Source: Desulfovibrionaceae bacterium (GTDB taxonomy: Bacteria > Desulfobacterota > Desulfovibrionia > Desulfovibrionales > Desulfovibrionaceae). From it: 64,000 nt of DNA. The stretch spans positions 1-64,000 of the forward strand of contig JAQVCS010000015.1 of assembly GCA_028689675.1 (NCBI GenBank), written 5' to 3'. A program made the translations under genes and the position numbers. The notes below the pieces were generated by a model. The model made no database searches, was not told the origin of the DNA, and was given only the letters and a program-made list of their open reading frames with translations. Numbering within the stretch: the stretch's first letter is position 1; each line of letters begins with the position of its first letter. Shown here piece after piece: positions 45,264 to 52,838 of the stretch.

Positions 45264-46013
45264 CTACTTGAGCGAAAGCTTGTGCTTTATCTGGCGGCAC
45301 ACGCCCATAAGGGCATCGTATTCATGACGCCGCAGCGCGGCTCTGCCTAAAAAACGCCGCCACGGCATGAAAAAATAGTCGCTGTTTTCGCCATGCAAAA
45401 AGCCTATGTCCAGAAGCAATTCTTTTATGCTTTGGCTCAGGCGTTCCTGCTCACCTGTGTTAATGCGTTTTTCTGTGGCAGGAATGACAGCAGGCGTGGC
45501 ACGCTGGCGCGCCTCTTTTTCATATTGGCGCACAGTTTTAGAAAACTCATACAGCAAAATCAGCACAGACTGCGCCACATTCAGCGAAGAAGCGTCCACA
45601 GTGGGAATAGTGACCATGCGCTGGCACAGCTCGATTTCCTGATTCAACAGCCCTCGGTCTTCAGGGCCAAAGACAAGAGATATTTTTTCACCGCCAGCCA
45701 GCAGAGGGGCAAGCTCATGCGCCATGCCCTCGGGGCTGGCAATTTCACGCCGCCAGCCGCCTGTGCGCGCTGTTGTGCCAATAGCAAGCACACTGTCGGC
45801 AAGGGCTTCTTCAAGCGTTTCCACCACGCGCAGGCTTTCCAGCAGGGGCTGCCCCTTGGCCGTGGCCAAAGGGTAGGCCTTTTCTTTATCCCACCACTCT
45901 GGGGCAACCAGCACAAGCTGGCGGCAGCCCATATTGGCGCAAGCACGCGCTGCCATGCCTATATTTTCTGGAAAGCGCGTTTTGACTAGGACAATTTGCA
46001 TTTGTTCCAACAT
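45264..46013 (-). CDS. trmJ: tRNA (cytidine/uridine-2'-O-)-methyltransferase TrmJ-like
   Basis: 249 residues from ATG at 46013, preceded by GATGAGG; a TTG at 46034 is also in frame but lacks a ribosome site. SpoU/SPOUT trefoil-knot motifs: VKTRFPENIGMAARACANMG (motif 1), LVFGPEDRGLLNQEIELC (motif 2) and IPTVDASSLNVAQSVLILLYE (motif 3). The C-terminal extension is the TrmJ type. It 2'-O-methylates position 32 of some tRNAs. Confidence 0.88.
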   Translation of the reverse strand: MLEQMQIVLVKTRFPENIGMAARACANMGCRQLVLVAPEWWDKEKAYPLATAKGQPLLESLRVVETLEEALADSVLAIGTTARTGGWRREIASPEGMAHELAPLLAGGEKISLVFGPEDRGLLNQEIELCQRMVTIPTVDASSLNVAQSVLILLYEFSKTVRQYEKEARQRATPAVIPATEKRINTGEQERLSQSIKELLLDIGFLHGENSDYFFMPWRRFLGRAALRRHEYDALMGVCRQIKHKLSLK

Positions 46014-46270
46014 GAAAACCTCATCAGTAAGCAATCATACAGGTACACAGGCGCACAAAGCTGTGTGCCTAGAAAAAACCTGCGGGAATAGCACAAGAGC
46101 TGTGCCCTAGTACACAGGCGCAGGCAGCCCTGCCCTATGCCCGCAAAAAACTGCGGGCGCCCAAAGGCACAAGGTGTGCCCAAGCCCACAGCACCGATGG
46201 GACAGGTACAAAGCTATGCCCCTGTGCAGCCTATGCTCAAAAGCACTTGAAGCGCGCAAGCAGCCCTGCC
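46014..46270. repeat. Repeat-rich intergenic region upstream of trmJ
   Basis: The 19-mer GCAGCCCTGCCCTATGCCC occurs at 46124-46142 and again at 46260-46278, where it overlaps the stop of the DUF456 gene. GCCCGCA / TGCGGGC (46139-46158) forms a stem next to the first copy. Several shorter GTGCC and CAGGC variants surround it. No gene seen. Confidence 0.5.
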
Positions 46271-46915
46271 CTATGCCCAAAAAGTGCCTGCGGCCAAGAC
46301 CATTTTTGCACTTTCTGGCGCAGGGGCAGGGGCAGGGTTTTGCGGCAGGGGCTGCATGGGCGGCAGGGGCACATGCAAGCCCATTTCAGGCCAAATAGCG
46401 TGTGCCGTAAGCGCCACCATAGCAATGCCCACGCCACATTTGCACACTGTGCCCAAAAAACGCCCCATCATTGCCCCAAAGGCTGCATCGGCAGCGGCGC
46501 GCAGGGGGCGGCCTTTGGCCATTTCCATCACAAAACAGCCCAGCCATGCCCCAGCCAGCGCGCCCAGCAAGGCACCCAGCCCAAAAAACAGGGGTGCAAA
46601 CAGCACAGCCCCCACAATAGCGCCAATCATGCCCGCCACAGTGCCCGAAGAGGAAGAGCCATAGCGCTTTGCCTTGAGCACCTGCACGCCCATTTCAAGC
46701 GCTTCCCCCAACAGGGCAAGCCCCACAAAGAGCACCCAAAAAAGCACATCCAGCGCGGCAGCTTCGGGGGCAAAATAATGCCACAACACCACCAGCCCCA
46801 GCACAAGCCAGTTGGCAGGCAGGCCAAAAACGTTGAGCAACACCAAAAAGCCCAAAAAGCTTACAAAAGCACCTGTCAGCATTTCTGCCAAGGGCAGGGG
46901 TATTATTTCAATCAT
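46271..46915 (-). CDS. DUF456 family membrane protein
   Basis: 214 residues with about five membrane helices, Gly/Ala-rich (GMIGAIVGAVLFAPLFFGLG) as in the DUF456 family, and a Pro/Ala-rich tail. Function unknown in all organisms. GAGGAAGC precedes the start. It is the last gene of a three-gene minus-strand operon with phenylacetate-CoA ligase and DUF1786, 22 bp after the ligase. Confidence 0.82.
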   Translation of the reverse strand: MIEIIPLPLAEMLTGAFVSFLGFLVLLNVFGLPANWLVLGLVVLWHYFAPEAAALDVLFWVLFVGLALLGEALEMGVQVLKAKRYGSSSSGTVAGMIGAIVGAVLFAPLFFGLGALLGALAGAWLGCFVMEMAKGRPLRAAADAAFGAMMGRFLGTVCKCGVGIAMVALTAHAIWPEMGLHVPLPPMQPLPQNPAPAPAPESAKMVLAAGTFWA

Positions 46916-46937
46916 GCTTCCTCGGGGGGCACAGCTT

Positions 46938-48236
46938 TTATTTTTTTACGCGCAAATCCTGCACGCGCACGGCCTTACCTTCTGACTTTGGCAGGGTATT
47001 GGCCTGCACAAAATCAATATGCGGTGTTACCAGAATTTCATCACGCAGGCGCCCAGCAATTTTCTTTTGCAGGCCTTGCAGCACGCGCATATCTTCCACA
47101 AAACATTCATCGCGAATTTCAACCTTAACCGTCAGCACATCGCTCAGGCCGTCATTTTCAAGCACAATAAGGTAGTTCTGCCCCACTTCCTTAAACATCA
47201 TAAGCACTTGCTCAATCTGCATGGGGTAAATATTCACACCCTTCACAATAAGCATATCGTCAGAGCGCCCCAAAATGCGGTCAATACGGCGGTGCATACG
47301 CCCGCAGCTGCATTCACCGGGGATAATGCGCGTAAGGTCGCGGGTGCGGTAGCGTATAATGGGCATGCCCTCACGGCGCAAGGTGGTAAGCACCAGCTCG
47401 CCAATTTCCCCATCGGGCAGGCGCTCACCCGTGGCGGGGTCAATAATTTCCATTAAATACGCATCTTCCCATAAGTGCAGGCCATTTTGCTGCTGGCATT
47501 CAAAGGCCACACCCGGGCCGTTCATTTCAGAAAGGCCATAGGAATTGTAGGCCTTCATATGGAAAAGTTCTTCAATGCGCTGGCGAAATTCTTCGGTGTA
47601 CGGCTCGGCGCCCACCACGGCAATGCGCAGGGGGAATTGGGCTGGGTCTTCACCCATGGCGCGCAATTTTTCCCCTAAAATCAGGGCATACGAGGGTAAA
47701 ATGTGCGCTACTGTGGTGTTAAAATCTTTCACCAGCTTAATTTGCCGCAAAGAATTGCCTGCACCTGCGGGTATGGTCATGCAGCCAAGGCGCTCTGCCC
47801 CATAATGAATACCCAAACCGCCAGTAAACAGGCCATAGCCAGACATATTCTGGAATACATCTTCGCGGCGTACCCCCACCATAAAGAGGCAGCGTGCCAT
47901 TAAATCTGCCCACGAGTTCAAGTCATTTTGTGTGTAGCAAATGGCTGTGGGTGTGCCTGTGGTGCCGCTTGAACAGTGCATACGCACAATATCGGCATTG
48001 GGCACGCACAGCATGCCTGTGGGGTATTGCGAGCGCAGGTCATCCTTAGTGGTAAAGGGCAGCTTTTGCACATCATCGGGGCTGTGAATGCTTTCGGGGC
48101 TAATGCCAGCCGCGGCAAAGCGTTCTTTATATAAGGGGCTTTTGCTTGCCTGCCCTATGGTTGCCCGCAAACGCGCTGTTTGACATTGGGCAATGGCTTC
48201 CCTATCCCACAATTCTGCTTTATCATACACTTCCAT
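46938..48236 (-). CDS. paaK: Phenylacetate-CoA ligase (PaaK family)
   Basis: 432 residues, ANL adenylating superfamily. The AMP-binding loop SSGTTGTPTA is near 92-101, with YRTRDLTRI and GRSDDMLIVKGVNIYP further on, and the C-terminal domain ends LPKSEGKAVRV. It activates aryl acids (phenylacetate, indoleacetate or other) to CoA thioesters. In anaerobes such ligases often work after indolepyruvate oxidoreductases in aromatic amino-acid breakdown, but no iorAB is adjacent. Substrate is inferred. Confidence 0.9.
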   Translation of the reverse strand: MEVYDKAELWDREAIAQCQTARLRATIGQASKSPLYKERFAAAGISPESIHSPDDVQKLPFTTKDDLRSQYPTGMLCVPNADIVRMHCSSGTTGTPTAICYTQNDLNSWADLMARCLFMVGVRREDVFQNMSGYGLFTGGLGIHYGAERLGCMTIPAGAGNSLRQIKLVKDFNTTVAHILPSYALILGEKLRAMGEDPAQFPLRIAVVGAEPYTEEFRQRIEELFHMKAYNSYGLSEMNGPGVAFECQQQNGLHLWEDAYLMEIIDPATGERLPDGEIGELVLTTLRREGMPIIRYRTRDLTRIIPGECSCGRMHRRIDRILGRSDDMLIVKGVNIYPMQIEQVLMMFKEVGQNYLIVLENDGLSDVLTVKVEIRDECFVEDMRVLQGLQKKIAGRLRDEILVTPHIDFVQANTLPKSEGKAVRVQDLRVKK

Positions 48237-48260
48237 AGTTGAGCCCTTTTACACGAAGAA

Positions 48261-49319
48261 TTAAGAAGAAAAACGCTGCGCCATGCCATGCAGCAAGCCA
48301 TAGCAGCCTGCCAGCATCATATTGCCGCATGGGGCTATATATTGCCCCTGCCCTGCCAAAAATGCCCTTTGCGGCCCTAAAATATAGGTGGGCACAAAGC
48401 CGCCTGCCTCTTCTGAATAGGGGGCAAAGGCTGTGCCATGCCCGCCTGTTGCCCGCACCTGCTCATCGGGCAGCCATTGCAGACGAAATTCTTTTAAATC
48501 GGCAAGATATTCCTCTTGCGTGCGCATGCCTGTATGATGCTCAAAAATGCCGCGCACCCCGCCATGATACAGCAGCATGGCCACAATATGCCCATTGCCC
48601 ACATTGATGACGCTCACCCCCTGACGGTAGGAACGGTCTGCCACCTCGGGCATGGAAAGCGCCCCCAGCACAGCGGCTGTTGCGCTGTCGGCCACAGCGC
48701 CGCCTGTGTACGCCTGCAAAGCGGCAAGGCGGGTAAGGTTTTCTGGCACAGCGCCCTCATATATCCACTGGGCAGGGTCAGCAGAATGCTCCAGCAAAGC
48801 CCGCCATGTGTGCATACGCGCCATGCGGTTGCTTTCTTGGCAATAGCCATGATCTTGAGCGCAGGCAGCCACCATGGCAGGCTGCGGCAGCCCAAGCTGG
48901 CGCAAGAGGGTAGACCAAAATTCTGGTGAATAATCGGCCAAAAATACCCCCACGCTATCGCAGGGGCACTGTTCGGTCAATTCTATGCCCATGCTGGTGA
49001 CCACAGCGGGGTTGTCGTGCACAGCGCGTGAAGCGGCCAAGGTGCTGCTTACGCGCAGGCCTGCCTGCATGTGTGCCTTGAGTGCACGGCCAAAGCCGCC
49101 GCCCATATTGCCGCCATACAGCCAAATGTGCTTGCCTGCGGCTGTCAGCGCCGCCACACGCTGTGCCACAAGCCGCGCGGGCGAAGGCAGCACCAATTGT
49201 GCCCAGTTTTCTGGCTCGAGCCCCGGGCTGGCAAGCAGCACATCCTGCGTGCCGCTGCCAATATCAAGGCAAAGAATAGAGCCCTTTTGCTCCAAGAGCC
49301 TTTTTACTGCTGTATTCAT
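48261..49319 (-). CDS. DUF1786 protein (ASKHA-like ATPase of unknown function)
   Basis: 352 residues from ATG at 49319 (GGGGAG upstream); 13 extra codons in frame lack a ribosome site. The N-terminus ILCLDIGSGTQDVLLA is an actin/hexokinase-type phosphate-1 loop, and SVINVGNGHIVAMLLYHGGV resembles phosphate 2. This is the DUF1786 family found in methanogens and sulfate reducers, sometimes labelled pyruvate formate-lyase activating-like without proof. It heads the operon with PaaK and DUF456. Function unknown. Confidence 0.8.
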   Translation of the reverse strand: MNTAVKRLLEQKGSILCLDIGSGTQDVLLASPGLEPENWAQLVLPSPARLVAQRVAALTAAGKHIWLYGGNMGGGFGRALKAHMQAGLRVSSTLAASRAVHDNPAVVTSMGIELTEQCPCDSVGVFLADYSPEFWSTLLRQLGLPQPAMVAACAQDHGYCQESNRMARMHTWRALLEHSADPAQWIYEGAVPENLTRLAALQAYTGGAVADSATAAVLGALSMPEVADRSYRQGVSVINVGNGHIVAMLLYHGGVRGIFEHHTGMRTQEEYLADLKEFRLQWLPDEQVRATGGHGTAFAPYSEEAGGFVPTYILGPQRAFLAGQGQYIAPCGNMMLAGCYGLLHGMAQRFSS

Positions 49320-49433
49320 ATTTCTCCCCTTGTGCATTGGGGCGAACTTTACCTGCATATGGCGGCAAGTGCAAGCCGCACTTGTCCTGTTCCTGTTTTG
49401 CGCGTACAGTGCTCAAAAAATTTGGAGGCCTCC

Positions 49434-49856
49434 ATGATTGATAACAAAGCCACATGGGAACAAGTACAAATAATGCTGCAGGCATGGCAGCAAGACCCCA
49501 TGAATATGAAGCAAACCTTTATTGACTATGCAGAATGGCTGGCCGCGCAGGAAGGCGTGAGGCTGGAATATAAAGCGCGCCCCGGCGTGAGCTATTCTTT
49601 GCGCGCCACGCATGCAAACCAGAGCACGCGCCCGCTTTTTGTGCTGGTGGATATTGTGGATGATGAACCCGAAGCCCGCTGGCTTTCTGTATGCTTTTAT
49701 GCAGACATGGTGAATGACCCCGAAGAACTGGGAGATTTTGTTCCGCAAGGGCTTATGGGCGAAGATGCCTGCTGCCTGAACTTAGATGAAGACAATAATG
49801 ACCTGCGTGCCTATGTACGCGCCCGCATTGAAGAAGCTGCGGCGGCTGCCCGCTAG
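49434..49856 (+). CDS. Conserved small acidic protein of unknown function
   Basis: 140 residues from ATG at 49434, right after GGAGG; a longer open frame upstream overlaps the divergent DUF1786 gene and is not used. The protein is acidic, without signal peptide or membrane helix, and contains PLFVLVDIVDDEPEARWLSV and a two-Cys DACCLNLDED segment. It looks like a soluble single-domain protein with an alpha/beta core. It is 2 bp before a DnaQ-like exonuclease gene, so probably co-translated. Confidence 0.75.
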   Translation: MIDNKATWEQVQIMLQAWQQDPMNMKQTFIDYAEWLAAQEGVRLEYKARPGVSYSLRATHANQSTRPLFVLVDIVDDEPEARWLSVCFYADMVNDPEELGDFVPQGLMGEDACCLNLDEDNNDLRAYVRARIEEAAAAAR

Positions 49857-49858
49857 TT

Positions 49859-50434
49859 ATGAGCAGCCATGCCTTACCTGACGGGGCTGGCAGCACGCTG
49901 CACAGCCCCCTGTTGCCCTTGAGCGCCGTGGCTCTTGATTTTGAAACAGCCCACTATGATGCCAACAGTGCCTGCTCCCTTGGTCTGGCCAAAATTGAAA
50001 ATGCGCACATTACCCAAACATGGTATCACCTCATTCGCCCACCCAAGCCGCAGGTGCTCTTTACAGAAATTCATGGGCTCACATGGCCTATGCTAAAAGA
50101 TCAGCCCACCTTTGCAGAATTGTGGCCAGAAATTGCCCAGTTTATTGCTGGGGCAGACTATTTTATTGCCCACAATGCCGCCTTTGATAAAAGAGTGCTC
50201 TACGCCAGCTGCAAGGCGGCGGGCATAGAAAGCCCGCGCACCCCATTTTGCTGCACCTTGCAGGGGGCGCGCAAGAACCTGCCCTTGGCTTCACGCAAGC
50301 TGAATGTGGTGTGCAACTATTATGGCATTGCGCTTGATCACCACAATGCGGCTTCCGATGCCCATGCCGCCGCAGCCATTTTTTTGCGTTTGCAAAAGGC
50401 TGGCATACCGCTGAAAGATTTACGCATTCGCTAA
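49859..50434 (+). CDS. DnaQ-family (DEDD) 3'-5' exonuclease
   Basis: 191 residues. Exo I motif VALDFETAH (catalytic D and E), Exo II around HNAAFDKRVL, Exo III HNAASDAHAAA, with the His/Asp spacing of the DEDDh group. It resembles the epsilon-like exonucleases that stand alone and act on DNA or RNA ends. The ribosome site is weak because the start lies directly after the previous stop; coupling is likely. A terminator follows. Confidence 0.88.
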   Translation: MSSHALPDGAGSTLHSPLLPLSAVALDFETAHYDANSACSLGLAKIENAHITQTWYHLIRPPKPQVLFTEIHGLTWPMLKDQPTFAELWPEIAQFIAGADYFIAHNAAFDKRVLYASCKAAGIESPRTPFCCTLQGARKNLPLASRKLNVVCNYYGIALDHHNAASDAHAAAAIFLRLQKAGIPLKDLRIR

Positions 50435-50479
50435 ACCTAGCCCACAGTACCCAAGCAAGGCTGCGGGGCAGAGCCTGTG

Positions 50480-50511
50480 GGCTGGCCTCAACCGCAGGCC
50501 AGCCCTGTTTT
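50480..50511 (+). terminator. Terminator after the exonuclease gene
   Basis: GGCTGGCCT (50480-50488) and AGGCCAGCC (50496-50504), then CTGTTTTAC. An alternative stem AGCCCACAG (50439-50447) / CTGTGGGCT (50475-50483) overlaps it, so the two are mutually exclusive. Confidence 0.75.
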
Positions 50512-50626
50512 ACTTAAGCAACATACTTTTCCCCTGCGCCCTTGCCCAGCCCTTTAGCTGTGCCCCCCGCCTTTTTTGCCATGCCTGTGCCCTGACTTTT
50601 GACCTTCACTCTTGCCATACTTTTTC

Positions 50627-50655
50627 TTGACAGCACTGCCCTCTGCTCGTATCAC
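50627..50655 (+). promoter_or_regulatory. Promoter of the YhhQ/radical SAM operon
   Basis: TTGACA (50627-50632), 17-bp spacer, TATCAC (50650-50655), about 50 bp before the start codon. A GCCTGC/GCAGGC stem lies in the leader. I looked for a preQ1 riboswitch and did not find a convincing one. Confidence 0.5.
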
Positions 50656-50704
50656 CACAGCCTGCCTGCACTATGCAGGCTCACCTCAACACAAAGGAAG
50701 AGTT

Positions 50705-51385
50705 ATGCTTCATCAGGTTTCGGAAAACCCTGTAAAAAACCGCGATCCCTACTGTATGCCCCTTGTTGTCATTGCCGCTTTGCTGGTGACCATGTACATC
50801 ACCGCCAATATTATGGCGGTCAAGCTTATCAGTGTTGGTGGGCTGACCTTTTTTGATGCTGGCACCATCACCTTTCCTTTTGCCTATATGCTGGGCGATG
50901 TGCTCACTGAAGTGTGGGGCTATAAAACTGCCCGCAAGGTTATTGTGCTGACCTTTTTCTGCAATATCATCTTAGTGGTGAGCACGGCTATTGGGCTGTA
51001 TTTGCCCTCGCCCGAATACACAGCCGAAACCACCGCCGCCTATGCACAAATTTTTAGCTATGTGCCACGTATTGTAGCGGCTTCGCTTGCAGGTTTTTTG
51101 CTGGGCGAGCTTTCCAATGCATGGGTTATGGAGCGCATAAAAATAGCTACCAAGGGGCGGCATTTGTGGCTGCGCGCCATTGGCAGCTCTATGGTTGGCT
51201 ATATTTTTGATACTGTTTTGTTCGTTCTCATTGCTTTTGCGGGCACAGCCCCATGGCAAGACCTGCTAACTATGATGGCCTTCCAATATATTGCTAAAGT
51301 GTTACTTGAAGGAATAGGCGCAACCCCCCTCACCTATCTTGTGGTGGGCTGGCTTAAAAAACACCTGCCGCAGGGGCAGCTATGA
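50705..51385 (+). CDS. yhhQ: Queuosine precursor transporter, YhhQ (VUT) family
   Basis: 226 residues from ATG at 50705 (AAAGGAAGAG upstream). Six or so membrane helices with family motifs: ITANIMAVKLISVGGLTFFD, AGTITFPFAYMLGDVLTEVWG, and FLLGELSNAWVMERIK. E. coli YhhQ imports preQ0 and preQ1; homologues in other bacteria import queuine itself. The next gene, overlapping by 4 bp (ATGA), is a radical SAM protein, so the pair looks like a queuosine-salvage cassette. Confidence 0.9.
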   Translation: MLHQVSENPVKNRDPYCMPLVVIAALLVTMYITANIMAVKLISVGGLTFFDAGTITFPFAYMLGDVLTEVWGYKTARKVIVLTFFCNIILVVSTAIGLYLPSPEYTAETTAAYAQIFSYVPRIVAASLAGFLLGELSNAWVMERIKIATKGRHLWLRAIGSSMVGYIFDTVLFVLIAFAGTAPWQDLLTMMAFQYIAKVLLEGIGATPLTYLVVGWLKKHLPQGQL

Positions 51386-52074
51386 GCACGCTGTGCCGCT
51401 ATGCCCGCATCACCAGCGTGATGCCGCGAGAATTTGTGCTGCTTCAGGGCAAGGGCTGCGTGTGGCGGCAATGCACTTTTTGCGACTATCATCAGGATGT
51501 GAGCGCACAGCCCTATGCGGTGAATGCCCCTGTGCTGGCACAAGTAACGGGGGAATTTGGCGTGCTGGATATCATCAATTCGGGCTCTGCTTTAGAGCTG
51601 GATGAACAAAGCCTTGAGCACATAGCGCGCGTGGTACAGCAAAAACACATCCACACCCTGTGGTTTGAAGCACATTACCTGTACCGCCACGAGCTTGCGG
51701 CCTTTACCCAGCGCTTTGCTCCTGCCAAAGTCAACTTTCGTTGCGGGGTGGAAAGCTTCAACCCGCAGCTGCGCACAGCATGGCGCAAGGGTATAGGCGC
51801 ACAGGTGCAGCCGCAGGATATTGCCCGCTATTTTCAGGGTGTGTGCCTGCTGGCCTGTGTGCAGGGGCAAAGCCAAGACGATATTGTGCACGATATTAAT
51901 ACTGCCTGTGCCTTATTTGACTATGCCAGCGTTAATGTTTTTTGTAATAACAGCACTGCAGTGCAGCGTGACGCAAGCCTGCATAGCTGGTTTATGCATG
52001 AGCTCTACCCCAGCATACAAACACGCCCCAAGCTGGAAATTTTATGTAATAATACCGACTTGGGCGTGGGCTAA
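51382..52074 (+). CDS. Radical SAM protein, candidate QueL-like queuine lyase
   Basis: 230 residues, shorter than most radical SAM enzymes. The cluster motif is C26-X4-C31-X2-C34 (GCVWRQCTFCDYH), one residue longer than the classic CX3CX2C. Later segments INSGSALEL, VNFRCGVESFNPQLRTAWRKG and ASVNVFCNN fit a partial TIM barrel. Known background: a radical SAM subgroup (QueL, from Clostridioides difficile and other gut bacteria) converts queuine to preQ1 for salvage. Gene overlap with a YhhQ transporter makes that role the best guess. Neither TGT nor QueA is in the window. The subfamily assignment is inference. Confidence 0.6.
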   Translation: MSTLCRYARITSVMPREFVLLQGKGCVWRQCTFCDYHQDVSAQPYAVNAPVLAQVTGEFGVLDIINSGSALELDEQSLEHIARVVQQKHIHTLWFEAHYLYRHELAAFTQRFAPAKVNFRCGVESFNPQLRTAWRKGIGAQVQPQDIARYFQGVCLLACVQGQSQDDIVHDINTACALFDYASVNVFCNNSTAVQRDASLHSWFMHELYPSIQTRPKLEILCNNTDLGVG

Positions 52075-52108
52075 GCGCCAATTCAGCAAACAGACAAACA
52101 CAGACAGC

Positions 52109-52144
52109 AAAAAACCGCCGCAGCGTACACTGTGGCGGTTTTTT
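52109..52144. terminator. Bidirectional terminator between convergent genes
   Basis: AAAAAACCGCC (52109-52119) and GGCGGTTTTTT (52134-52144) form an 11-bp perfect stem with T-tracts on both strands. Confidence 0.9.
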
Positions 52145-52163
52145 ATTATTGTATGGCTAAAAC

Positions 52164-52688
52164 TTATTGAGGCAGGTTATCTAAAGCATCGCCCACGGTC
52201 TTGGCGCCATTTTTAGCACAATAGGTGCCCAAGTGCGTGCCCAGCTTCTTCATCCATTCTTCATTCAGCACGGTATTTTCGCTTTTGGCGCTCAAATAAC
52301 CGTCAATCCACATCAGCATGGGGCCTATGCCAGACTGGTCAGCCAAGAAGTCTTTGCAGGTAATTTTAAGCATATCTTGGCCGCCGCTCACTTCGGTTTC
52401 GGGCATGGCGTCAGCAGCTTCCATCAGCGTCTTGTTGGGGTTGGCAGCACAGAATTTGCCAATGTGTGTGCCCAATTGATCTACCCACTGGGAATTCATC
52501 ATGGTGTTATCGCTCATGCCGCCCATGTAGCCATCGATCCACAAAACGAGCATGCCTGTGGATTCAGCAGAGCCCTTCAGCAGTTCAGAGCATTTAACCT
52601 TAGCAACGTCGGTATCTTCTGCCTGAGCAGCAAAAGGAGCAGTGCACAGCGCAGCAACAGCAAGAAGAGCAAAAAACATCTTTTTCAT
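52164..52688 (-). CDS. Periplasmic protein with two tandem HdeA-like domains
   Basis: 174 residues, signal peptide 1-23 (AQA cleavage). Two homologous units follow: residues 31-95 with C33...W50-IDGY...C80, and 109-172 with C111...W127-IDGY...C157. Each has one Cys pair about 46 residues apart that can form the disulfide of HdeA, and the shared words WIDGY and LGTHxGxxCA. HdeA/HdeB are small acid-activated periplasmic chaperones; a fused tandem is unusual. GAGG lies upstream of the start. It is followed by the bidirectional terminator. Confidence 0.8.
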   Translation of the reverse strand: MKKMFFALLAVAALCTAPFAAQAEDTDVAKVKCSELLKGSAESTGMLVLWIDGYMGGMSDNTMMNSQWVDQLGTHIGKFCAANPNKTLMEAADAMPETEVSGGQDMLKITCKDFLADQSGIGPMLMWIDGYLSAKSENTVLNEEWMKKLGTHLGTYCAKNGAKTVGDALDNLPQ

Positions 52689-52838
52689 TATAAGCCTCGG
52701 CCTCTGTTACAGGTTTTTTTACATATACCCAAAAACGCGTCCTCTTTCACAAAATATTAGAGGAAAACTTTAAAAAAGACAAGCGATAGAAATCTGCTTT
52801 ATACTTTTTATTTCTATTAGCAATGGGAACAATACCCT

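Noticed and set aside
50600-50704. preQ1 riboswitch in front of the YhhQ gene
   Set aside because: No conserved preQ1-I or preQ1-II core was seen; only a simple GCCTGC/GCAGGC stem.
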